Source: an uncultured Collinsella sp. (lineage in GTDB: Bacteria > Actinomycetota > Coriobacteriia > Coriobacteriales > Coriobacteriaceae). Taken from it: 64,000 nucleotides of DNA. Shown here in pieces: positions 44,744 to 53,243 of the stretch. Under the pieces are notes generated by a model, which had not been told where the DNA came from, made no database searches, and was given only the letters and a program-made list of their open reading frames with translations. The translations under genes were made by a program, and so were the position numbers. Position 1 is the first letter of the stretch, and each line of letters opens with the position of its first letter. Where the stretch lies: the NCBI GenBank assembly GCA_900541015.1, contig UQIB01000010.1, forward strand, positions 5,939-69,938, read 5' to 3'.

Positions 44744-45793
44744 CTAACGTTTTTGCTCGTATTCCTCCAAGAGGGCGTTAATGGTTCGCCCGTCTTTGGT
44801 TTTCCATGCGGTCTTGCCGTTTGAGCTTCTGCCGGCAACAAATCCTGCTGCCGACGAGGGGCTAGAAAACACAATGTCATCGGTGAGAACGCAGTCCTGA
44901 ATGAGATCTGAATATGCCTCGCGTTGTTTGATAACGCCGCCTGGGCAGCTTGCCGTCAAAGATGCGGAGATTTCCGTTCCCTTCTCGACCACGAAACCCT
45001 GATTGGAAACGTGCGCCGTACCCTTCGCGCTTCGCGTTGAGAGGTAAAGTGTAAGTCCGGAAAGAGCGTCATAGAGTGTGTTGTCAAGGGGCTTTGAAGG
45101 CGCTTCTGCTATTGCTGAGACCCCTTCTGCCTCAATTTGCTGCTTGCTCTGGATGATAGAGCTTGCAACGATATAGACCTTATCGGATAGCCATCGAACG
45201 ATGCAGTCCTTTACAAAGTCATAATCGGAGCCCTGGGCTTCATCTTTAAGCAGTTCAATAAACTTTGGAAGAATGGCCTCTAGGCCATTGAACTCCTTGA
45301 TTGCCTCCCAAGTCTTGCAGGCATTTTCGTAATCAGCTTTGTCGGTGACCGTGTCAGCACTTTTCTTTAATTTTTCGTCGACGCTTTTCTGACTTGTCCA
45401 AAATATTGGAATGCACCTACGGGGGCTGCCATCTTCGTTCTTATCGTCTTCTGCATTTTCAACAAAATGGTCGTATTCATGTCGGCAAATAGGGCTTTCG
45501 ATATAGCCGGGCGTAATGAATGCCAGCAGAATGTCGGCGCTTTCAATCGCTTCGTTGACCTTATCTTCCCATCTGTCTCCATAGTCTATGGAGACAATGT
45601 CGGTGAATTTCTGTAGCCGATAGTTTGTGGAACCAAGTAAATCGTTGCTCTCGTTGAGCACTTTCAAGGTCATGTCAACGATATCGAGCATGTGGTTGAA
45701 TACATTGTCGTTGCGGCGGTAACTTACGAATACCTTCAGGAGCGTATGCCCGTCTTTATCTTGTTGTAGGGTTGTTGCTGATAGCTTTTCCAC
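44744..45793 (-). CDS. TIR-domain protein with C-terminal DUF4357-like domain
   Basis: A 349-residue protein. N-terminal TIR-type domain (about 18-165): KVFVSYRRNDNVF, DRWEDKVNEAIESADILLAF and ITPGYIESPICRHEYDHFVE, in which the Ser-x4-Glu pattern contains a possible catalytic Glu. After a helical linker, the last ~55 residues (FSSPSSAAGFVAGRSSNGKT, then AWKTKDGRTINALLEEY) match the DUF4357 type often found at the end of restriction or endonuclease-like proteins. The start is GTG with GGAGG upstream. It is AT-rich relative to the genome, convergent with the TIR-methyltransferase, and 25 bp downstream of the channel-like gene. Confidence 0.82.
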   Translation of the reverse strand: MEKLSATTLQQDKDGHTLLKVFVSYRRNDNVFNHMLDIVDMTLKVLNESNDLLGSTNYRLQKFTDIVSIDYGDRWEDKVNEAIESADILLAFITPGYIESPICRHEYDHFVENAEDDKNEDGSPRRCIPIFWTSQKSVDEKLKKSADTVTDKADYENACKTWEAIKEFNGLEAILPKFIELLKDEAQGSDYDFVKDCIVRWLSDKVYIVASSIIQSKQQIEAEGVSAIAEAPSKPLDNTLYDALSGLTLYLSTRSAKGTAHVSNQGFVVEKGTEISASLTASCPGGVIKQREAYSDLIQDCVLTDDIVFSSPSSAAGFVAGRSSNGKTAWKTKDGRTINALLEEYEQKR

Positions 45794-45818
45794 GGTGTTT
45801 TCCTCCCTATGTTTGATG

Positions 45819-48218
45819 CTATTTTTTTACAATGCTGCCCTTGGCGATGCGGGCTGAGAGGGCGACGATGATTCGATCGTAGGCGTAGACGTCTTTGCCT
45901 AGCAAGAATCCGCGAGCGCCGAGTACGTCGTTGTCGGGTGTCATGTAGGCGTGACGCATGAGGATGTCGGACTTGCGAACGCCTACGGCCCCGCTCTTGT
46001 TGGGCTTGCCGCTCAGGAACGCATCGACGGATGCTGCACGCATACGCTGCTCGCGTTCCTGTTCGACGGTGCCGTGCCCCAGTTCGGTCATACCCGTTGC
46101 CCGGCAATAGGCAAGCCAACGATCGTGCTCCATGTCTCCTAAACGACAGATAAGGGCGAATTCCTCGCGGTTCTTCTGCTCGCTGGCATCGAACTCGGCT
46201 TTGGTGGCTGCGTCGGGAACGACGGAGCTTAATATCGCATTGGCAATGTTGTCGTTATTCGAAGCCGGCTTGACCTTGCCCTGCAGCTTCTCCCTCCAGA
46301 CATGCTCGAAGGAGCCCTGCTCCACGTCGGCGTCGCTAAAGCCAAGCGTCCAGAAGCGGTAGGGGATATGTGCTGCCGAAGCTCGGCTGCTGCTCTTGTT
46401 GGATTCTTTGCCGTTGTAACTATTGACTGCCTTCTCAACGGCGAGCGTTGCGTCAAAATCATTTTCAATGGAGCCATTAAAGCAAAGGTCGTATGCCGCA
46501 TTGAGCTGCACGGCCAGGCGCTCGCGCTCGTCATTGATGATGTTGCTGTAGGTGTAGAACGCCTTGCGGGCACCAAACGGATGCATGATTTTGGCGGCGT
46601 CTTTGCCAGTCGTCTGAGTCTTATCGAGGCTTTTAAGGGCGCCTAGGATTTCTTCGCTCTCGATATGGGGACAGATGATGGGTTGCTGTTTGGTGTAGTC
46701 CGGTGAGCCTTGGTCGATGAAGCGATTGAAGATCTGACGTTGGAGCATGAGCGAATAGGAGAGGTTTTGTCCACAATCTCCCATGGTTACGAAAGCGTAA
46801 AGACGAGCGTCATCGGTAATTAGCGCGCTGTCGGCCTTGGACGATACGCATTTGTTTTGAGCATCGTAGTGCAGCGTAGTGACGGTGCCGCCTGCAATAA
46901 GGCGATCGGTTGTAACCGAGGGCGCCTCAGCTTCTACAAAGCGAATTGTCGGCATGCCGTTGCAGCTTTCGCCAAACATCTCGGGGTAGCGGGCTGCTTC
47001 GCGTTCTAGTATCGTTCGGGCGTTGGGGTCGACAACAACAATGTTCAGACGAACGCCCGGCATGCGGCCCATCCAGAAGGAAGTGCGTGTTGCCTGCATG
47101 CCGAAATCGCCTGCGCCGAAAACGAGAACGGTGAGATTCTGAGGCTTGGGATTTGGGTCGACGGAGATGTCGATGGGCTCGAGCACGCTGTAGAGCGGAG
47201 CCTCTTCAAGTACATCGTATATTTCGTCTTGTACGCGTGAGAGCAAGTGAAGACAAGTCGACTCATTGTCGACTTTGATGGCATCGAAGATCTGGGCATC
47301 ATCGGGGTTCTTGTGGGTGCAATGGAGCGTAATCTTGGGCGCGCAGCCGGCCTGAGGATCCTTGTGCGTCGCTTCGAGCATGTCGATCGTCGCGCTGACA
47401 TTGTGTTCGGTTTCTTCGCTCGTCGCGACGACATCGACTGCGGGCAGATGCTTAACTGCATCGCGCAGCGATGTAATCGTTGTGAGCACATCGGCTGCTT
47501 CGGAGTCGGTGAACACATAGCGCACATAGCCCTGGCACAGATTGCGCAGTACGCGCTGACGCTCGCTGTCCTCGTCGCTGCCTAGACAAAAGATGAGGGC
47601 GATGTCGCCGTTGCCATTCGCGTTATTGAGCGTTCCGTCCTTGATGTTGTGAACGATATCACGCGCGAGCAACTCGGTGTTGGCGTCGACGCTCTCAAAG
47701 ATAATTGCATGGTCGGCATATTTGAGATGACGCTTGATAACGCTGCCCGAGAGGCGCGTAGCAACAGCGTTGAAGGCAAACAGGCCAATTTCAACGGGAA
47801 GGGCGATGATGTATGCAAGTGTGAGCAGCGAATAGAGCAGATTGAACACCTGGCCGGCAATGTTGCCGCCAAGGGGAATAGCGCTATAGACGGTCGACGT
47901 CACATCGGTGAGGCCGGTCTGGATGGTCGTTGTCCATCCCACGGCAAAGAAGTTGGTGATGACCCAGCTAATAAAGTTGAAGGCTCCCGGCTCCCAGCCC
48001 TCGCCAAGATCCGAAGAAAAGCACTGCGCCCAGGTAACGGGGGCAAATAGGCAAAAAGCGCCAAGAGCAAGAATTCCAAAGGCGACGACGCGACGGTTGG
48101 AATTGATCTCGAAGCCAAAGAGTTTGTGCTGATAGTTGTGCCGTTCCAAGTGTATGGAATAGCAGAGCGCGACGAGAGCGACGAGGAATGCCGCGAACCA
48201 ACAGATTGGAGAAATCAA
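45819..48218 (-). CDS. Channel-like membrane protein with Rossmann and RyR-like domains
   Basis: A 799-residue protein. About four membrane helices lie in the first 160 residues (ICWFAAFLVALVALCYSI, VVAFGILALGAFCLFAPV, FISWVITNFFAVGWTTTIQT, LLYSLLTLAYIIALPVEIGL). A TrkA/RCK-like region follows (HAIIFESVDANTELLARDIV), then a second dinucleotide fold (LTVLVFGAGDFGMQATRTSF), and near the end ICRLGDMEHDRWLAYCRATG with LMRHAYMTPDNDV, resembling RyR domains. The plan is that of a nucleotide-gated ion channel; this is inference. The start is TTG, preceded by AGGAGG. A TIR gene follows closely, so an NAD-linked signal is imaginable. Confidence 0.75.
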   Translation of the reverse strand: MISPICWFAAFLVALVALCYSIHLERHNYQHKLFGFEINSNRRVVAFGILALGAFCLFAPVTWAQCFSSDLGEGWEPGAFNFISWVITNFFAVGWTTTIQTGLTDVTSTVYSAIPLGGNIAGQVFNLLYSLLTLAYIIALPVEIGLFAFNAVATRLSGSVIKRHLKYADHAIIFESVDANTELLARDIVHNIKDGTLNNANGNGDIALIFCLGSDEDSERQRVLRNLCQGYVRYVFTDSEAADVLTTITSLRDAVKHLPAVDVVATSEETEHNVSATIDMLEATHKDPQAGCAPKITLHCTHKNPDDAQIFDAIKVDNESTCLHLLSRVQDEIYDVLEEAPLYSVLEPIDISVDPNPKPQNLTVLVFGAGDFGMQATRTSFWMGRMPGVRLNIVVVDPNARTILEREAARYPEMFGESCNGMPTIRFVEAEAPSVTTDRLIAGGTVTTLHYDAQNKCVSSKADSALITDDARLYAFVTMGDCGQNLSYSLMLQRQIFNRFIDQGSPDYTKQQPIICPHIESEEILGALKSLDKTQTTGKDAAKIMHPFGARKAFYTYSNIINDERERLAVQLNAAYDLCFNGSIENDFDATLAVEKAVNSYNGKESNKSSSRASAAHIPYRFWTLGFSDADVEQGSFEHVWREKLQGKVKPASNNDNIANAILSSVVPDAATKAEFDASEQKNREEFALICRLGDMEHDRWLAYCRATGMTELGHGTVEQEREQRMRAASVDAFLSGKPNKSGAVGVRKSDILMRHAYMTPDNDVLGARGFLLGKDVYAYDRIIVALSARIAKGSIVKK

Positions 48219-48278
48219 AGTAGGTACCTCCTGCGAGTATAGAGATGAACGGATAACGTGAACTGGGCCTGTTGCCGC

Positions 48279-49550
48279 CTACGTAAACATGCGGTCTCTC
48301 AGCTCGGCCGCCTCGTTAATCTCGACGTTGGTGCGGCCTTGGTGGTCTTCGGTGCGCTTGCTGGTGAGCTTGCCGTCCTTTAGTCCGTAGGTGGTGTACT
48401 GAACGATTGCGCCGGCGGTTTCGGCTGCCTGACGTAGGGGCTCGTAGGTGTCGGTTTGTTCGCACCATGCATAGAAATCATCAACGGAGGCGTTGGGATT
48501 GCCGCTAAAGAGTCGATACCATTCGCGTCCAAAGCTGCCAAGGACCGAGAACGTCTTTTTCTCGACAAGCTTGTCGCCCTTGTATTTATAGTCCAGCGTG
48601 AGGTCCACCAGATAGGCGGCTCCCGTTTCAAAGGCGTTCTCATTGCCCTGATGACCGATGACCTCGGCCTCCGGGTAGTACTTGTCAATAAACTCGGCGG
48701 CGTCGCCTTCGTAATCGGCAACGATGCGCGCACTCTGCACCTTGCCCCGCTTGTACGTGTAGTGCAGGATGCGCAGCAGTCGCTCCTGCCAAAACGCATA
48801 GGAAAACAGGTGGTCGACAAAGTGCGGGTTCTTAAGCCGATTGGCCCGATCCATCCAAACGGTTTGGAACAGTTGGTAGTCGGCCTGCGGCTCGCCCGTG
48901 ACCTCGCGGAACCACTGCACGGCGACGTCGGCGGGGATATAGAACGATAGTCGCTCCTGCGGAGTACCGCTCTTGGTCGTTTTGCCGCGCAGGGGAATCT
49001 CGACCTCGTAGCCAGAACCGTCGTCCGTTCCGCAGTTTAAAACGGGCGGCAGCATAAACTGGCAGGGGCCCTCGTCGCATACGCGCATCGGCTGGGGGCT
49101 AACAGGATGCCCGTCAAACTCCATCTCGATGTCTGTGTCGTCTTCTTCGTCCTCGTCATCATCTTCGATGCCAAGGTCGTAGCCGGTGTAGTAGTCATCC
49201 AGGTGTCGCTCGTTTACATTTCGCCCGTTTACGACGTCAAAGACGGTAACACCCGTCATGCGGTCGCAATACTTTGCGACTTCAAAGAGGTTGCAACTCT
49301 CCTCGGGCGTAAAGTTATCCATGCGGCGCTGGAACTCGATAGCGCATTCCTCGGGATCATAGCCGTCCATGCCGCTGCCATTGACCCACCAGTTGGGATC
49401 ACGATTACTTTTGAAGTACCACCAGTACCAGACGGGGCAGAATACCGCATTTACGCCAAAAAAGACCTTTTGGATGATGTCGCCGTTGCCGTCGAACTTG
49501 TAATCGAGCGGCAAGTTAACAACCGGATCGTTTGATGTGTCACGCGCCAT
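48279..49550 (-). CDS. Unrecognised 423-residue protein with an internal repeat
   Basis: Soluble and acidic, with a very acidic stretch (DLGIEDDDEDEEDDTDIEME) in the middle. The two ends share a motif: LPLDYKFDGNGDIIQKVFFG followed by WYWWYFKSNRDPN near the N-terminus, and LTLDYKYKGDKLVEKKTFSV followed by REWYRLFSGNPN near the C-terminus. This points to a duplicated domain separated by an insert. No known family. Its promoter has a GTTGCGCAAC site; it is the first gene of a minus-strand operon with the channel-like and TIR genes. Confidence 0.75.
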   Translation of the reverse strand: MARDTSNDPVVNLPLDYKFDGNGDIIQKVFFGVNAVFCPVWYWWYFKSNRDPNWWVNGSGMDGYDPEECAIEFQRRMDNFTPEESCNLFEVAKYCDRMTGVTVFDVVNGRNVNERHLDDYYTGYDLGIEDDDEDEEDDTDIEMEFDGHPVSPQPMRVCDEGPCQFMLPPVLNCGTDDGSGYEVEIPLRGKTTKSGTPQERLSFYIPADVAVQWFREVTGEPQADYQLFQTVWMDRANRLKNPHFVDHLFSYAFWQERLLRILHYTYKRGKVQSARIVADYEGDAAEFIDKYYPEAEVIGHQGNENAFETGAAYLVDLTLDYKYKGDKLVEKKTFSVLGSFGREWYRLFSGNPNASVDDFYAWCEQTDTYEPLRQAAETAGAIVQYTTYGLKDGKLTSKRTEDHQGRTNVEINEAAELRDRMFT

Positions 49551-49630
49551 GGTGTGCTCCCTGCGATGATTTGTGTTGCGCGCGAAGGCCAGATTCGATG
49601 CGTCTGACCTTCGCGCGCCTGTTGCTTCGC

Positions 49631-49666
49631 ATACTAGGCCGCCTGCGCTGCATTCTGTTGCGCAAC
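49631..49666 (-). promoter_or_regulatory. Island promoter 4 (minus strand)
   Basis: GTTGCGCAAC (49657-49666), 20 bp, TAGTAT (49636-49631 on the minus strand). The extended site TTCTGTTGCGCAACAT (49653-49668) is identical to that at 29838-29853. A degenerate second copy (CCGCGCAACAG) lies near 49703-49713. Confidence 0.75.
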
Positions 49667-49742
49667 ATCGTGGACGGCGCGGTTCGACGTCCAGGGCCGA
49701 CGCCGCGCAACAGATACATGGATTGGCCGTGCCAATCGCTCT

Positions 49743-52337
49743 CTAGTAGCGCGCCGAGCGCTGGGCGTTGCCCGGGTTGTAGCCCGCCCAGGCGGCGATG
49801 ACGTCCGACTCAACGACGCTCGTTGCAATGTTGATAAAGCTGCCGACACGGGGCAGGTCGGTATGGAAGTCTTCGAGCAGGTTGGGCTGGAACCTAAAGT
49901 CCTCAAAGTTGATGGTGTTGGGGTTGTAGAGCTGACAAGTACCATCCTCGGTAGAGATCGGGCCAACCATGTAAACGGCCTTGTGCTCAACGACCTCGGT
50001 ATCGTCGACGTCGACCACCTCTCCGCGATCGTGCGCGGCAGCGGCGTGCTCCATGAGCTCGAGGAATCGGTCGGCTTCGGCACTGCAGAGTACGCAGCGC
50101 GAGAAGAGCACCGTAAGGGCATAACCCGTTTTACGACCTAGTTTTTCTCGTAGCTCGTTAAATCGTTGCGACTGCTCTGGGGTCATGCGCGTCTTGGACG
50201 GCGCGGTCTGCTTGAGTCCGCACGTCTTAAGGAACATCGCGTTGGCCTTGCGTAGGGCGCTCATAGCGGCAGAGTCGCTCTTTGCCGCGGAGACGTCGAT
50301 ACGTCCTCCCTCGGGAATCTGCTTATAGCGAGAGAAGCCCTTCTCGCCCTCGACGGGCATCCAGTACGTAATGACGTCATTTTCCACTACGCTAAAGCGG
50401 CACGTAAAGGGCGTGCCGATTGCCGGTGCCTCGCCGTAGAACTTTATGCGTACGGCTTGGTCGGTGTCCGCCATCCACATCATAAAGCGATGGTTATTGT
50501 CGCCGTCATGGCTCCGGAGCTTTGCAATAAGGTAACAAACCGAGTCGCAACGGCTTTCGAGTGCGGCGCCTCTTCCGGTGGCGATGGCGCTTATGCCTTG
50601 GGCCTTGAGCTCGATGTCGCGGTGCAGCGCGTTGAGCTCTTCGGATGTCAACAGGTCTTGGCCGAGAAGCCCCGCGACAAGCGCGCCGACTTCTATGTCG
50701 GTAGTAAGGGCGGCGTCGATAACCTTGCGGTGCGCCTGGTGGCTTGCATAAGCCGGCATAGGTTTGCGGCCTGTGGCAAATCCAAATGGGTCGCGGATCT
50801 GGTCGCCGCCGCGATAGAGCGGCTCTAAAAAGAACATGTTCATGTCATTTTGCTTACCCTGCTTTTGACCGTAGGCATCGAGGGAGCTCCAGACATGCTT
50901 TTCTGCAATGGGGTTCATCCACAGGCTGATTTTCGATTTTTCTGCCGAGGAGGTCGAAGTGCCCTTTTTGGAGCTTGAGGCGGGACGAGAAGCCGGTTTC
51001 TGATATCCAGCGGGGAGAACTTGTTCAAAATCGAATTTTTTAAGCAGTCTAACGTAGACTCCGACCGATGCTTCCTCTGCCATTTCCGCCATGACCGACT
51101 GCGATGGGTCGTCGACAAAGGAAATGCGCGTTTTGCCATCATCGGAGACTGCCTGGCAGTAGCCGCATCGAAGAGCGACATAGCCTTCGTTATCGCTGCC
51201 ACGGTCAAAATACATTTGCTCTTTGCAGCCGAGCGTGCCAGGGACGAATGCGGTCGGGTTCGCTATATCGGGGACCGTAATGGCAGCGCCGGTTGCGCGC
51301 TTAAGCTCATCGAAATACTCGACGTACAGCGGAATTTTGTAGTGCTGGACGAGCGCCTCGAGAACGATGGCGTTGGGCACGGAGTGCGCCACGCGATAGC
51401 TCACGGAGTTATAGCCCCATTCGACATCGGTTGCATCATCGGGGATTCCGTGGCCTGCCATGGTGGACAGGACTTCATCGGGTGAGTCAAACGTACCGTC
51501 GGGTGTGCCGCAAATCGCCTGGAGTGAGAACCCGCCAAAGCACTTTTCGAGATCATCGCGGATATACTCACAGCAGTCATGATTGGGAAAGACGATGCGA
51601 AACGTCATCGCACCCATGGCTTGGGACATGTAGACGTTGCCCGATGCCTGGGCATCGGACTCTGCCTGGGCATCGGACTCTGCCTGGGGCTCCTCTTGGG
51701 CGCCAAATTGGTCCTTGAGGAAGTCGAAGTACAGGGACACGTTTCCGCGCTGCGCGTACGAACGCATGATGGGGTCGGTGGTGTCCTCAAAGTACTTTTG
51801 GCTTCCGTCGGGCATGGACATGGTTCCCATGCCACAGCGGAACAGGGTGTCGGTGGCACCGTCGAACCCCTCCGGGAAATACACCCAGCAGCTCTTGTCG
51901 ACCACGTTTGCAAACGAGACGCTATCGCCCTGCGCATCGGCGATCACGGCGCCGGCGGCGATCTCATCGGCATCGGTGTACTCGTAGTAGACGGGAACGC
52001 CGACCATCTTGGAGATAGTCTTGGCAACCTCCAGCGAGGGGATGCCGTTGTATTCGTACTGGAGTGAGTTGTAGCCCCAGACGACGTTGGTGACCTCTTC
52101 GCCGTCGGACCCGCAGGTTTCTAGGGCGGCATTGGTGGCGTCGGTCGGATTCATGTGCTGGAAGTCCTCGTAATCGGGGATCACGGCAGCAAAGCAGAAC
52201 TCGCCATAGTCTCGCTCCAGGGCAGCTTTGGCCTGCATGCAGATATCGTGGTTGGGAAACACGATGCGATTGACAATCTGGTTGATCGAGATCCCTCGGT
52301 CGGTATCTTGAAGTAGATGCTCAAAAATCTCGTCCAT
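49743..52337 (-). CDS. Unrecognised 864-residue protein with a duplicated domain
   Basis: The first 430 residues contain two copies of one domain (about 20-205 and 243-420). Shared blocks: IVFPNHD-C, VVWGYNSLQYE / VEWGYNSVSYR, VPVYYEYTDADEIAAGA / IPLYVEYFDELKRATGA, and TLFRCG / VALRCG. A low-complexity linker (ESDAQAESDAQA) joins them. The second half is unrecognised and soluble, with SKISLWMNPIAEKHVWSSLD and FMMWMADTDQAVRIKFYGEA. The copies recall ferredoxin-like-fold domains with a WG-x-N motif, a weak impression. ATG 52337 has AAGGA upstream; the frame is open earlier without a ribosome site. Confidence 0.78.
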   Translation of the reverse strand: MDEIFEHLLQDTDRGISINQIVNRIVFPNHDICMQAKAALERDYGEFCFAAVIPDYEDFQHMNPTDATNAALETCGSDGEEVTNVVWGYNSLQYEYNGIPSLEVAKTISKMVGVPVYYEYTDADEIAAGAVIADAQGDSVSFANVVDKSCWVYFPEGFDGATDTLFRCGMGTMSMPDGSQKYFEDTTDPIMRSYAQRGNVSLYFDFLKDQFGAQEEPQAESDAQAESDAQASGNVYMSQAMGAMTFRIVFPNHDCCEYIRDDLEKCFGGFSLQAICGTPDGTFDSPDEVLSTMAGHGIPDDATDVEWGYNSVSYRVAHSVPNAIVLEALVQHYKIPLYVEYFDELKRATGAAITVPDIANPTAFVPGTLGCKEQMYFDRGSDNEGYVALRCGYCQAVSDDGKTRISFVDDPSQSVMAEMAEEASVGVYVRLLKKFDFEQVLPAGYQKPASRPASSSKKGTSTSSAEKSKISLWMNPIAEKHVWSSLDAYGQKQGKQNDMNMFFLEPLYRGGDQIRDPFGFATGRKPMPAYASHQAHRKVIDAALTTDIEVGALVAGLLGQDLLTSEELNALHRDIELKAQGISAIATGRGAALESRCDSVCYLIAKLRSHDGDNNHRFMMWMADTDQAVRIKFYGEAPAIGTPFTCRFSVVENDVITYWMPVEGEKGFSRYKQIPEGGRIDVSAAKSDSAAMSALRKANAMFLKTCGLKQTAPSKTRMTPEQSQRFNELREKLGRKTGYALTVLFSRCVLCSAEADRFLELMEHAAAAHDRGEVVDVDDTEVVEHKAVYMVGPISTEDGTCQLYNPNTINFEDFRFQPNLLEDFHTDLPRVGSFINIATSVVESDVIAAWAGYNPGNAQRSARY

Positions 52338-52405
52338 CGTTCCTTCTTTCGTATGCGGTGAAAGCCCGCGATTCCGGTATTGGGCTCGTGGCTCTGCTAA
52401 CTCGA

Positions 52406-52441
52406 ACGCTACCGCCCCGATGGGCGAGAACGTTGCGCAAC
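52406..52441 (-). promoter_or_regulatory. Island promoter 5 (minus strand)
   Basis: GTTGCGCAAC (52432-52441), 20 bp, TAGCGT (52411-52406 on the minus strand), leading to the duplicated-domain gene at 52337. Confidence 0.62.
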
Positions 52442-52521
52442 ATCCGCGAGCGCGCAAATTGCAATGCGGAACGGTTTGTCCCGGGGCGTTTTGAGAGCGG
52501 ATCCGTCTTGTTCTCGGCAAT

Positions 52522-52557
52522 GTTGCGCAACGCCTGCTTGGCATGGATTTCTACACT
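52522..52557 (+). promoter_or_regulatory. Island promoter 6 (plus strand)
   Basis: GTTGCGCAAC (52522-52531), 20 bp, TACACT (52552-52557), leading to the membrane protein at 52602. Confidence 0.72.
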
Positions 52558-52601
52558 TGAGTTGTCCAAAAGGGATTCGGTTCTTGAATGGGGGATGAAC
52601 G

Positions 52602-53147
52602 ATGAGCAGGAACTCCTATTACGATGACGATATGTCTGAAGAGGACTACGAGCGGGTCATGGAGCATATGTATGAGCTTGAGTGCGAGCTCGAGGAGCCT
52701 CATGACGCTCGCGCCGACCAGTTGATTCGCGAGGAGCTCGAGGATCTTTCGAGTGCCATGTTGTTTGAGCCGGTGGTCAAAAACGGTGAGTACCTTGGTG
52801 AGCGCGACCATGTGCCCGGGTATTGGACGGATTGTCGCGATTTGGAGTCCGAGTCTTCAGGCACTTCGAGCGATGCTGACGAGGTGGAGAAGGATGAGCC
52901 GTTTGATTTGATTGGCTATCAGGGCTCTTCCTCGGGCGGTTCGGTGCTCGACATGTTTACTCCCATTTTAAGGAGTCACGTGTTCTGGATCTTCATCGCG
53001 TTTCTGGTGTTTATCGGCCTGCTCGACATGTTCTACGACAGTTTTATTGTTCCTTCGGGCTTCGCTATAAGCCGCATCAATTTTCAGGGTTTGGTGTTGC
53101 TGGCGATTGTCGTAGCATGCGTTGCCCTGAGGCGTCGTCGCCGTTAA
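52602..53147 (+). CDS. Small membrane protein with acidic cytosolic head
   Basis: A 181-residue protein. The first ~120 residues are strongly acidic (MSEEDYERVMEHMYELECEL, DADEVEKDEPFDLIG). Two membrane helices follow (about 128-146, VFWIFIAFLVFIGLLDMFY; about 160-175, GLVLLAIVVACVAL) and the protein ends with an Arg cluster (RRRRR). No family is recognised. It belongs to the island by its GTTGCGCAAC promoter and sits between the duplicated-domain gene and the acetyltransferase. Confidence 0.75.
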   Translation: MSRNSYYDDDMSEEDYERVMEHMYELECELEEPHDARADQLIREELEDLSSAMLFEPVVKNGEYLGERDHVPGYWTDCRDLESESSGTSSDADEVEKDEPFDLIGYQGSSSGGSVLDMFTPILRSHVFWIFIAFLVFIGLLDMFYDSFIVPSGFAISRINFQGLVLLAIVVACVALRRRRR

Positions 53148-53172
53148 CGGCGGTATTGACGCAGTTTCCGAT

Positions 53173-53208
53173 GTTGCGCAACAGGTTATCTGGACAGCGC
53201 CGTATGCT
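53173..53208 (+). promoter_or_regulatory. Island promoter 7 (plus strand)
   Basis: GTTGCGCAAC (53173-53182), 20 bp, TATGCT (53203-53208), leading to the acetyltransferase at 53244. Confidence 0.75.
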
Positions 53209-53243
53209 CGGGTTGTCCTGAAAGCGAGAGAAAGGACAGGACA

